Assembly (NCBI GenBank): GCA_944383965.1
Contig: CALWRQ010000008.1
Span: forward strand, 1 to 44,156
Length of the DNA: 44,156 bases
Reading direction: 5' to 3'
DNA from: an uncultured Lachnospiraceae bacterium
GTDB taxonomy: Bacteria; Bacillota; Clostridia; Lachnospirales; Lachnospiraceae
The notes beneath the pieces are model-generated. The model ran no database searches. It worked only from the letters and a program-made list of their open reading frames with translations, and was not told the DNA's origin. Below, one piece after another: positions 22,404-30,050 of the stretch. The position numbers and the translations under genes were made by a program. Each line of letters begins with the position of its first letter. Position 1 is the stretch's first letter.

Positions 22404-24065
22404 ATGAAATTTTTGCTGGCGGCGGTCAACGCCAAATACATTCATTCCAATCTGGGAGTTTACTGCCTGAAGGCCTACGGGCAGAAACGAATTCCCGGTC
22501 TGAAGGCAGAGATCGGAGAATATACCATCAATCAGCAGACGGATCAGATTCTGCAGGATATTTATCTGCGGAAGCCGGATTTTCTTGGATTCTCCTGTTA
22601 TATCTGGAATATCAGCTGCATACTGGAACTGGGGCGGGATCTTTCCCGCCTCTTGCCCAATACGGAGATATGGCTGGGAGGACCGGAGGTATCCTACCGG
22701 GCGGAGGAACTGATGGAAAAAGAACCATGGATCAGAGGGGTCATGGCCGGAGAGGGGGAGGCAACGTTTGCGGAGCTTGCCGCTGTTCTGGAAGAAAAGG
22801 GTTCTTTGGAGCCGGTGCGGGGAATCGTCTGGAGAAAGGGAGACGCCGTTGTCCGCAACAAGCCCAGAGAGCCCATCTCCATGGATGAGATCCCGTTCTG
22901 TTATGAGGATCTGGAAGGATTTGAACATCGGATTGTGTATTACGAAAGCAGCAGAGGCTGTCCATTTTCCTGCAGCTACTGTCTTTCCTCCATAGATAAG
23001 TCCGTCCGTTTCCGCAGTCTGGACCGGGTAAAGAAGGAACTGGATTTTTTTCTGGAACGCAGAGTGCCCCAGGTAAAATTCATAGACCGTACTTTTAACT
23101 GCAGGAAGAGTCATTCCATGGCTGTCTGGACTCATATTCTGGAACATGACAACGGAGTGACCAACTTCCATTTCGAGATTTCTGCAGATCTGCTGGACGA
23201 GGAGGAGCTGGCTCTTCTGGGAAAGATGAGACCGGGACTGGTGCAGCTGGAGATCGGGGTTCAGAGCACCAATCTCCGCACACTGGAGGAGATCCGCAGG
23301 AAAACGGACCTGGAACGGCTGAAACGGTCGGTGGATACGATAAACGGATTTCATAATATCCATCAGCATCTGGATCTGATCGCCGGTCTGCCGTTTGAGG
23401 ATTATGACAGCTTCCGGCGGTCCTTTGATCAGGTATACCGGATGAAGCCGGAACAGCTTCAGCTGGGATTTCTGAAAGTGCTGAGCGGCTCTCATATGGA
23501 AGAAGCGGCAGCGGAGTACGGGCTGGTGTGGAGAAGCTGCCCTCCGTATGAAGTGATGCGGACCAGCTGGCTTTCATACGGAGATCTGATCCGTCTGAAG
23601 GGCGTGGAAAATATGGTGGAGGTCTATTACAACAGCGGTCAGTTTACGGAGACCATGCCGGAGCTTGCGGAAGAATTCCCCGGGCCGTTTGAATGCTTCC
23701 GGGAACTGTGGGAGTATTATGAAAGGAACGGACTTTCCGGCCTGAGCCACAGCCGGCTGTCCAGATATGAGATCCTTTACCGGTTCATTCAGGAAAAAGG
23801 ACTGGATGAGAATAAATACAGAGATCTGCTGATCATCGATCTGTATCTGAGAGAAAATGCAAAGAGCCGTCCGTTTTTCGCTCCGGATCTGAGGCAGTAT
23901 AAGGAAGAGCTGCGGCAGTTCTATGAGGGCAGGGAGAGCAGACAGAACCGTCATGCGGAGGTGCTGGGAGATGGAAGAATCCTGGTATTTGACTATGGAA
24001 AGAGGGACCCGCTGACCGGCAACGCGGCAGTGAGAACGGCGGGGCAGCTGAAGGAAAAGGGATAG
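22404..24065 (+). CDS. B12-binding radical SAM protein (DUF4080 type)
   Basis: A 553-residue protein. Residues 1-135 form a cobalamin-binding-like Rossmann domain (LLAAVNAKYIHSNLGVYCLK; DFLGFSCYIWNI; EIWLGGPEVSY), but the classical DxHxxG cobalamin loop is not seen. The radical SAM core carries the cluster motif CPFSCSYC (Cys186, Cys190, Cys193), followed by VKFIDRTFNCRK and HLDLIAGLPFEDYDSF. The C-terminal part (about 370-553) looks like DUF4080. The chemistry is unknown; relatives include methylthiolases and methylases. I chose the ATG at 22404, after AGAGGAAG; the frame is open far upstream, but only within the deaminase gene. Confidence 0.85.
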   Translation: MKFLLAAVNAKYIHSNLGVYCLKAYGQKRIPGLKAEIGEYTINQQTDQILQDIYLRKPDFLGFSCYIWNISCILELGRDLSRLLPNTEIWLGGPEVSYRAEELMEKEPWIRGVMAGEGEATFAELAAVLEEKGSLEPVRGIVWRKGDAVVRNKPREPISMDEIPFCYEDLEGFEHRIVYYESSRGCPFSCSYCLSSIDKSVRFRSLDRVKKELDFFLERRVPQVKFIDRTFNCRKSHSMAVWTHILEHDNGVTNFHFEISADLLDEEELALLGKMRPGLVQLEIGVQSTNLRTLEEIRRKTDLERLKRSVDTINGFHNIHQHLDLIAGLPFEDYDSFRRSFDQVYRMKPEQLQLGFLKVLSGSHMEEAAAEYGLVWRSCPPYEVMRTSWLSYGDLIRLKGVENMVEVYYNSGQFTETMPELAEEFPGPFECFRELWEYYERNGLSGLSHSRLSRYEILYRFIQEKGLDENKYRDLLIIDLYLRENAKSRPFFAPDLRQYKEELRQFYEGRESRQNRHAEVLGDGRILVFDYGKRDPLTGNAAVRTAGQLKEKG

Positions 24066-24087
24066 AAGGATAAAAAGGACAGATACT

Positions 24088-24747
24088 ATGGGAAAACGGG
24101 AGACGAAAGCGGAGAAGTCCGCAAGGGCACAACGGGTACTGGAACGGCTGGACCGGGAGTACGGTACGGAGCTGCGCTGCTATCTGGAGCACAAAACACC
24201 GTGGCAGCTGCTGATCGCAGTGATTCTCAGCGCTCAATGTACGGATGCCAGAGTAAACCTGGTTACAAAAGACCTGTTCAGAAAGTATGACACACTGGAG
24301 AAATTTGCATGGGCGGAACCGGAGAAGCTGGAGCAGGATATCCGGTCCATCGGTTTTTACCGCATGAAGGCACGGAACATCATTTCCTGCTGCCGTACAC
24401 TGGTAACAGAATACGGAGGACGGGTACCGGAGAGGATGGAAGAGCTTACGGCGCTGGCGGGAGTGGGCCGTAAGACAGCCAATGTGATCCGGGGGAATGT
24501 TTACGGAGAACCGAGCATTGTGGTGGACACTCACGTAAAGCGCATTTCCAGAAAGCTGGGCTTTGCCGGGGAGGAGGATCCGGAAAAGATCGAGTATGAG
24601 CTGATGAAGATTCTTCCGAAGGATCACTGGATTCTCTGGAATATTCATATCATCACCCTGGGAAGAACCATCTGTACGGCCAGAAATCCCCGATGCGGAG
24701 AATGCTTCCTCAGAGATCTGTGCCCTGCCGGAGGAGAAGAGAAATGA
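24088..24747 (+). CDS. nth: Endonuclease III
   Basis: A 219-residue DNA glycosylase/AP lyase that removes oxidised pyrimidines. The helix-hairpin-helix motif LAGVGRKTANVI carries the catalytic Lys129, and VVDTHVKR holds Asp147. The iron-sulfur cluster motif is complete with C-x6-C-x2-C-x5-C (Cys196, 203, 206, 212). Its length is standard. Its stop codon overlaps the start of the exonuclease gene by 4 bp, so the two repair-type enzymes are co-translated. Confidence 0.96.
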   Translation: MGKRETKAEKSARAQRVLERLDREYGTELRCYLEHKTPWQLLIAVILSAQCTDARVNLVTKDLFRKYDTLEKFAWAEPEKLEQDIRSIGFYRMKARNIISCCRTLVTEYGGRVPERMEELTALAGVGRKTANVIRGNVYGEPSIVVDTHVKRISRKLGFAGEEDPEKIEYELMKILPKDHWILWNIHIITLGRTICTARNPRCGECFLRDLCPAGGEEK

Positions 24748-25460
24748 CGGAGACGTATACGGCAGTGGATGTGGAGACTACAGGGCTGGATCCGAAAACG
24801 GAAAGACTTCTGGAGATCGGAGCCATACGGGTGGAAAACGGAGAGGAGACAGGGGTATTCTCCTGTCTGATCAATCCGAGGAGAGAGATTTCTCCCCGGA
24901 TTACGGAGCTTACGGGAATCACCGGGGAGATGGTCAGAGACTGCCCGGAGTCCGGTCAGGTGATCGGAGAATTTCTGGATTTCTGCAGAGGTCCCATTCT
25001 TGGACATCATGTGATTTTTGATTACAGCTTTCTGAAGCGGGCGGCAGTGAACAGAGGACTTTCCTTTGAACGGGAAGGGATTGATACTCTGCAGCTCTGC
25101 CGCCGGTTCATGCCGGAAGAAGAGAAAAAGAATCTGGCGGCGGCCTGCGGCTATTTCGGAGTGGAACTGGAAAAGGCGCACCGGGCAGTTTCCGATGCCA
25201 GAGCAGCTCATCTTCTGTACCGGAAAATGTGGGATCTTTTCGGCGGGGAAAACGGGGAAGCGTTCCTTCCCAGGCGCCTGGAATACAAGGTAAAAAGGGA
25301 ACAGCCGGCCTCAAAAAGGCAAAAAGAACTATTGCGTGATTTATTAAAATATCATAAAATAACACTATCTGCGCAAATGGACGATCTGAGCAGGAACGAG
25401 ATTTCGCGGATTACGGACAAAATTATTTCCCAATACGGGCGGATTCAGCAGAAGAGGTGA
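24744..25460 (+). CDS. DnaQ-like (DEDDh) 3'-5' exonuclease
   Basis: A 238-residue exonuclease. Exo I is AVDVETTG (Asp9, Glu11), Exo II GHHVIFDYSFL (Asp93) and Exo III AHRAVSDARAAH (His146, Asp151), so all four metal ligands and the general-base His are present. The C-terminal 70 residues are basic and end in IISQYGRIQQKR; this extra helical segment is not part of the nuclease. It is not fused to PolC. The start overlaps nth by 4 bp and follows GGAGGAGAAGAG. It could act as a proofreading or processing exonuclease. Confidence 0.9.
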   Translation: MTETYTAVDVETTGLDPKTERLLEIGAIRVENGEETGVFSCLINPRREISPRITELTGITGEMVRDCPESGQVIGEFLDFCRGPILGHHVIFDYSFLKRAAVNRGLSFEREGIDTLQLCRRFMPEEEKKNLAAACGYFGVELEKAHRAVSDARAAHLLYRKMWDLFGGENGEAFLPRRLEYKVKREQPASKRQKELLRDLLKYHKITLSAQMDDLSRNEISRITDKIISQYGRIQQKR

Positions 25461-25465
25461 AAAAA

Positions 25466-25579
25466 ATGATGAATTTAAAAGATAAAAAGGCAAGAAAAAT
25501 CGTTTCCACGATTATTGTGATCATTCTGGTGGCAGCTATGGTGCTTCCGATGGTCTCTGCTATTTATTCCGTGTTCTGA
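25466..25579 (+). CDS. Small single-pass membrane protein (37 residues)
   Basis: A short gene: MMNLKDKKARKIVS followed by a hydrophobic helix (TIIVIILVAAMVLPMVS) and AIYSVF. It has a GAAGAGGTG ribosome site 6 bp upstream and only 5 bp separate it from the exonuclease gene. The basic-then-hydrophobic layout puts the N-terminus inside. Small proteins of this form are recurrent beside such exonuclease genes in Lachnospiraceae as far as I recall, but no function is known. Confidence 0.7.
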   Translation: MMNLKDKKARKIVSTIIVIILVAAMVLPMVSAIYSVF

Positions 25580-25611
25580 CAGTTGCCGGAAAATGCTGAG
25601 TGAGGAGAATT

Positions 25612-27159
25612 ATGAAAAATCGGATTTGGAAAAATAAAATTCTGATGCTCTGCCTGGCAGGCGGATTTTCCATCGGGGCCGGAATGAACGCGGAGGCGGC
25701 CGGACTGCCGGACGGACTTCGGGCAGGCGGACAGGAGTTGGGCGGCCTGAGCAGAGAGGAAGCGGAAGGGAAGATCCAGGAGTATGTAGACAGCCTTCAG
25801 GGCCGGGTGATCACCATTGAGATGGGAGACAGGACTCTGGAAGCGGCATCTGCAGATCTGGGTGTATACTGGAGCAATAAGGATGTGGTGGATGAGGCGG
25901 TGGCTGAGCTGACGGAAGGAAACCTTCTGAAACGCTACAAGGCCCTGACCGATCTGAAACAGGAGGGAGAAGAGCTTCCCGTACAGCTTTCTGTGGATGA
26001 GGAAAAGCTTACCGCCCTGGTGACAGAATCCATGGGCGGGCTGGACAGCGGCCCGAAGAATGCATCCATTACGAGAGAAAACGGGGAATTTGTGATCACT
26101 CCGTCGGAAAAGGGACTGGCGGTGGATGCAGCCGCTACGGCGGAAGCGATCAGCAGGGCGCTGACAGAGGCGGGAGACGGTGCTGTAACTGTGGAAGCAG
26201 CCGTTACGGAAGCGGATCCGGCGATTACTACAGAGATGCTGGCGACCATTCAGGATGTACTGGGCACCTTTACTACGGATTTCAGTACCAGCGGATGGGC
26301 CAGAGCGAAAAATCTGGAGGTGGGCGCTCAGAAGATCAACGGGCGTGTACTGATGCCGGGGGAGACCCTGTCCGGGTATGAGTGTCTTCAGCCGTTCACG
26401 AAAGCCAACGGTTATGAATCAGCGGCTTCCTATGAAAACGGACAGGTGGTGGACAGTATCGGAGGCGGAGTGTGCCAGATTGCCACCACCATGTACAATA
26501 TGGCGCTGGAGGCAGAACTGGAGATCACTCAGAGACAGAACCATTCCATGATCGTGACCTACGTAAAGCCATCCATGGATGCAGCGATCGCAGGAACTTA
26601 TAAAGACATCAAGATCACCAATAATTACAGCACGCCGATTTACGTAGAAGCATATACATCAGGCAGAAAGCTGACCTTTACCTGTTACGGACAGGAGACC
26701 CGTCCGGCAAACCGGGAGGTGGAATATATTTCCGAAACGCTGGGCAGAACGGATCCGGGGGCGCCCATTGAAAAGGTGAACAATTCCCTTGCGCCCGGAA
26801 CGAGAAGAAAGATCTCTTCCGGTCATACAGGTTTAAGATCCAGACTCTGGAAAGTGGTAAAGGTAGACGGAGTGGAAACGGAGAGAACGCTTCTGAATAC
26901 GGATACCTATAATGCGTCAAAGGCTATTTACGAAGTAGGCCCTGCAGCGCCTGCAGAGACGCCTGCGCCTGCAGAAACAGCTCCGGCGGAAACAGCGCCT
27001 GCGGAGACCTCTGCACCTGCTCCCGTAGAGGGCGTGGACGGAGGACCGGGAGTTTCCATCGGACCGGAAGCGGCGCCGTCAGCAGCGCCTGCAGAAACTC
27101 CTGCCCCTGCGGAGGTGCCTGCGCCGGCTCCTGAGGTACCGGCGGGACCGGCAGCCTGA
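25612..27159 (+). CDS. VanW-family envelope protein with PG_binding_4-like domain and Pro/Ala/Glu tail
   Basis: A 515-residue exported protein. The signal peptide is about 1-30 (ILMLCLAGGFSIGAGMNAEA). Residues about 60-205 resemble tandem peptidoglycan-binding type 4 repeats (LGVYWSNKDVVDEAVAEL; FVITPSEKGLAVDAAAT). Residues 219-360 are the VanW domain (SIGGGVCQIATTMYNMALEA; QNHSMIVTYVKPSMDAAI), followed by a G5-like segment (KVVKVDGVETERTLLN). The last 70 residues are a low-complexity Pro/Ala/Glu spacer. It probably acts at the cell wall; VanW-family proteins of this build (YoaR-like) have no proven reaction. The ATG at 25612 follows GAGGAG. Confidence 0.86.
   Translation: MKNRIWKNKILMLCLAGGFSIGAGMNAEAAGLPDGLRAGGQELGGLSREEAEGKIQEYVDSLQGRVITIEMGDRTLEAASADLGVYWSNKDVVDEAVAELTEGNLLKRYKALTDLKQEGEELPVQLSVDEEKLTALVTESMGGLDSGPKNASITRENGEFVITPSEKGLAVDAAATAEAISRALTEAGDGAVTVEAAVTEADPAITTEMLATIQDVLGTFTTDFSTSGWARAKNLEVGAQKINGRVLMPGETLSGYECLQPFTKANGYESAASYENGQVVDSIGGGVCQIATTMYNMALEAELEITQRQNHSMIVTYVKPSMDAAIAGTYKDIKITNNYSTPIYVEAYTSGRKLTFTCYGQETRPANREVEYISETLGRTDPGAPIEKVNNSLAPGTRRKISSGHTGLRSRLWKVVKVDGVETERTLLNTDTYNASKAIYEVGPAAPAETPAPAETAPAETAPAETSAPAPVEGVDGGPGVSIGPEAAPSAAPAETPAPAEVPAPAPEVPAGPAA
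26941..27156 (+). repeat. Low-complexity repeat encoding a Pro-Ala-Glu tail
   Basis: Imperfect tandem units coding for PAET, PAPAET and APAE-type blocks, with a Gly-rich interruption (VEGVDGGPGVSIGPEAA). Repeats of this kind can vary in number between strains. Confidence 0.6.
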
Positions 27160-27180
27160 GAAGGCCGGAGGAGCTGCTTT

Positions 27181-27771
27181 ATGAGAAGGATCATGAGAGA
27201 AAATACCGGCCTGATGGAGGCCGGGCAGGACCTGGTGGCTGCCGGGTTTGCCGGCTGCCAGGGCTCTGCGGTGATTGCACAGGAAAAAAGGGAGGAGCTG
27301 CTGCGCCGGCTTTCCACAGAGTACGTGGAGCAGGCGGCGTCCGCTTTTTCCGGAAATCTTCCCGGAGACTTCCGGTACTGGCGGCGTATGGGAGCATCGG
27401 AATTTGAACCGGCAGGAGAGGGAGGAATTCTTACCGCTCTCTGGAATCTGTCCGGTGCATACAGCCTGGGAATTGAATTTTCCCTGAGGAAGATCCCCCT
27501 GCGCCAGGATACGGTGGAGATCTGCGAGCTGTACGGCCTCAATCCCTACCGCCTCCTTTCCGGCGGCTGTGCGGTCCTGACGTCTTCCAACGGAGGCCGC
27601 CTGGCAGAAAATCTCGCGGCTGCGGGCATACCGGCTGCGGTGATCGGGAGAGTAAAGAGAGGGATTGCCAGGGAGATCCTTACCAGCGAAGGAACGGGAT
27701 ATCTGGAACGCCCTCAGGAGGATGAACTGAAAAAGGTGCTGCCCCTGTATTTCGGGGAAAGCGGAGAATAG
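27181..27771 (+). CDS. Stand-alone AIR synthase-related C-terminal domain protein
   Basis: A 196-residue protein. The N-terminal 70 residues include a GQDLVAAGFAGCQGSAVIA segment. The core (about 75-180) reads like the C-terminal half of PurM/HypE-type enzymes: EGGILTALWNLSGAYSLGIEF, then LYGLNPYRLLSGGCAVLTS, and AAAGIPAAVIGRV. The N-terminal ATP-binding half that completes the active site in HypE, PurM and ThiL is absent; upstream there is only the VanW gene. It could be a degenerate or regulatory derivative. It lies 21 bp after the VanW gene, with GGAGG ahead of the ATG. Confidence 0.68.
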   Translation: MRRIMRENTGLMEAGQDLVAAGFAGCQGSAVIAQEKREELLRRLSTEYVEQAASAFSGNLPGDFRYWRRMGASEFEPAGEGGILTALWNLSGAYSLGIEFSLRKIPLRQDTVEICELYGLNPYRLLSGGCAVLTSSNGGRLAENLAAAGIPAAVIGRVKRGIAREILTSEGTGYLERPQEDELKKVLPLYFGESGE

Positions 27772-27827
27772 AAGAGCTGCCCGAGGGCCGGGGCCCGAAG
27801 GGCGGAATGGGAGAGGAGAGATCAGCA

Positions 27828-28310
27828 ATGAGAGAAAAAATTTTAGCAGTGATTGAAAAAAACAGCAGGATCGATATCAAGGATCTGGCGATCCTTCTGG
27901 GAGAGAGTGAAGTGGCCGTTGCCAATGAGATCGCACAGATGGAGAAGGAACATATTATCTGCGGTTATCATACTCTGATTGACTGGGATAAGACCGGCGA
28001 GGAAAAAGTGACTGCCCTCATTGAAGTAAAGGTAACTCCCCAGCGGGATATGGGATTTGACAAGATCGCAGAACGGATTTACCAGTACAATGAAGTGGAA
28101 GCCGTATACCTCATGTCAGGCTCATTTGATTTTACCATTATTCTGGAGGGAAAGACCATGCGTCAGGTGGCTCTGTTCGTGTCTGAGAAGCTTTCTCCCA
28201 TTGACTCCGTGCTGAGCACCTCCACACATTTTATTCTTAAGAAGTACAAGGATCACGGAACCATTATGCAGAAGGAAGACAAGGATGAAAGGATGTTGAT
28301 CAGCTTATGA
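27828..28310 (+). CDS. Lrp/AsnC family regulator
   Basis: A 160-residue regulator with an N-terminal winged helix-turn-helix (REKILAVIEKNSRIDIKDLA, then ILLGESEVAVANEIAQMEK) and an Lrp/AsnC effector domain (TALIEVKVTPQRDMGFDKIAE; VYLMSGSFDFTIILEG). Such proteins form octamers and respond to amino acids. It overlaps the aminotransferase start by 4 bp (ATGA), so the regulator and enzyme are co-translated and the enzyme's substrate may be the effector. The start at 27828 follows GAGAGGAGAG; an in-frame ATG at 27807 is less well placed. Confidence 0.9.
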   Translation: MREKILAVIEKNSRIDIKDLAILLGESEVAVANEIAQMEKEHIICGYHTLIDWDKTGEEKVTALIEVKVTPQRDMGFDKIAERIYQYNEVEAVYLMSGSFDFTIILEGKTMRQVALFVSEKLSPIDSVLSTSTHFILKKYKDHGTIMQKEDKDERMLISL

Positions 28311-29485
28311 GGAACCCACTGTCAGAACGAGTTGTGAATATCGCTCCATCCGGCATCCGTAAATTCTTCGATGTGGTAAACGAGATGGAGGACGCCATTT
28401 CCCTCGGCGTGGGAGAGCCGGATTTCGACACTCCATGGCACGTACGGGAAGAAGGCATCTACTCACTGGAAAAAGGACGGACCTTCTATACTTCAAATGC
28501 CGGGTTGAAGGAGCTGAAGATAGAGATCTGCAATTATCTGAAACGCCGCTGCGACGTACTCTATGACCCGGATAAGGAGGTCATGGTGACCGTAGGAGGC
28601 AGCGAGGCCATTGACATTGCGCTCCGCGCCATGTTGGATCCGGGGGACGAAGTACTGATCCCTCAGCCCAGCTACGTGTCGTATGTGCCCTGTACGGTGC
28701 TGGCAAACGGCACTCCCGTACCTATTGAGCTGGAGGAGAAGGATGAGTTCCGCCTCACTCCCGAAAAGCTCCTGGAAAAGCTTACGCCCAGGACCAAGAT
28801 CCTGATCATGCCGTTCCCCAACAATCCGACGGGAGCCATTATGGAAAAGGAAGATCTGGAAAAGATCGCCAGAATCGTTATAGAAAAGGATCTGTTTGTG
28901 ATCTCTGATGAGATCTACTGTGAGCTTACATACAAGGGAAAGCATACCACCATTGCATCCCTGCCCGGAATGAGAGAGAGAACGGTGCTGATCAACGGCT
29001 TTTCCAAATCCTACGCCATGACAGGATGGCGTCTGGGCTATGCGGCTGCGCCGAAGGAGATCCTGGCACAGATGTTAAAGATTCATCAGTTTGCCATTAT
29101 GTGCGCTCCTACCACCAGCCAGTATGCGGCTATCTCCGCTCTGAGAAACGGAGACAGCGATGTGGAAGCCATGAGGGAATCCTATAATCAGAGAAGGCGG
29201 TATCTGGTCAATGCGCTGAGAGAGATGGGACTGGATTGCTTTGAACCTTACGGTGCATTTTATGTATTTCCCAGTATCAAAAAATTCGGTATGACTTCCG
29301 ATGAGTTTGCCACAAGGCTGCTGCAGGAGGAAAAGGTGGCGGTAGTACCGGGAACGGCTTTCGGCGACAGCGGAGAGGGATTTCTCAGATTGTCCTACGC
29401 CTATTCCCTGGAAAGTCTGAAAATGGCTCTGAACCGGATCAGGCGGTTTGTGGAGAAACTGGAAAAGGAACAGGGATTGAGGTGA
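28307..29485 (+). CDS. PLP-dependent class I/II aminotransferase
   Basis: A 392-residue fold-type I aminotransferase. The N-terminus has ISLGVGEPDFDTPWHV; the cofactor-binding segments are VTVGGSEAIDIALRA, MPFPNNPTGAIM (Asn), VISDEIYCELTY (Asp and Tyr) and NGFSKSYAMTGWRLGYAA with the Schiff-base Lys234. RLSYAYSLE near the C-terminus holds the substrate carboxylate-binding Arg. The group includes aromatic and aspartate/PatA-type enzymes; which amino acid is used cannot be told from the sequence. The overlap with the Lrp-like gene suggests joint control. Confidence 0.93.
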   Translation: MRNPLSERVVNIAPSGIRKFFDVVNEMEDAISLGVGEPDFDTPWHVREEGIYSLEKGRTFYTSNAGLKELKIEICNYLKRRCDVLYDPDKEVMVTVGGSEAIDIALRAMLDPGDEVLIPQPSYVSYVPCTVLANGTPVPIELEEKDEFRLTPEKLLEKLTPRTKILIMPFPNNPTGAIMEKEDLEKIARIVIEKDLFVISDEIYCELTYKGKHTTIASLPGMRERTVLINGFSKSYAMTGWRLGYAAAPKEILAQMLKIHQFAIMCAPTTSQYAAISALRNGDSDVEAMRESYNQRRRYLVNALREMGLDCFEPYGAFYVFPSIKKFGMTSDEFATRLLQEEKVAVVPGTAFGDSGEGFLRLSYAYSLESLKMALNRIRRFVEKLEKEQGLR

Positions 29486-29491
29486 CGGAGC

Positions 29492-29983
29492 ATGAACATC
29501 GTACTGTATGAGCCGGAGATGCCGGCCAATACGGGAAACATCGGGCGTACCTGCGTAGCTACCAATACCAGGCTTCATCTCATTGAACCGTTGGGGTTCC
29601 GGCTGAATGAAAAGGATATTAAACGGGCAGGTCTGGATTACTGGCCCAAGCTGGATGTGACTGTTTACAGCGATTATAAGGATTTCCTGGACCGCAACCC
29701 GGGAGCGAAGATCTATATGGCTACGACTAAGGCGCCCAAGGTCTATACGGAGGCGGAATATGAGCCGGACTGCTTTATCATGTTCGGCCCGGAGAGCCGG
29801 GGGATTCCGGAGGAGATTCTTCTGGAAAATCAGGAGACCTGCGTGCGGATCCCTATGTGGGGCGATATCCGGTCCCTGAATCTGTCCAATTCCGTGGCGG
29901 TGATTCTCTATGAGGCACTGCGGCAGAATGGCTTTGACCATATGCGTCTGCAGGGCAGTCTTACAAAATACGAATGGAAATAA
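29492..29983 (+). CDS. trmL: TrmL, tRNA (cytidine34-2'-O)-methyltransferase
   Basis: A 163-residue SPOUT methyltransferase that 2'-O-methylates the wobble base of tRNA-Leu isoacceptors. It has the complete short form: NIVLYEPEMPANTGNIGRTC at the N-terminus (catalytic Arg), FGPESRGIPEEIL, and the C-terminal knot IPMWGDIRSLNLSNSVAVILYE. It begins 6 bp after the aminotransferase gene and is the last gene of the run. Confidence 0.95.
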   Translation: MNIVLYEPEMPANTGNIGRTCVATNTRLHLIEPLGFRLNEKDIKRAGLDYWPKLDVTVYSDYKDFLDRNPGAKIYMATTKAPKVYTEAEYEPDCFIMFGPESRGIPEEILLENQETCVRIPMWGDIRSLNLSNSVAVILYEALRQNGFDHMRLQGSLTKYEWK

Positions 29984-30019
29984 ACAGAAAGAACAGGCTT
30001 TTGCCTGTTCTTTCTGTTT
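29982..30019. terminator. Strong terminator after trmL
   Basis: A perfect 17-bp stem, AAACAGAAAGAACAGGC with its complement around TTTT, with A-rich and T-rich ends that let it work in both directions. It overlaps the trmL stop and lies 31 bp beyond the histidine kinase stop. Confidence 0.93.
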
Positions 30020-30050
30020 GTGGGAGAAAATCCCCCGGACTGTTCATATA

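Noticed and set aside
26941..27156. CRISPR-like repeats
   Set aside because: The repeats are short, imperfect, in frame and code for Pro/Ala/Glu; there are no spacers.
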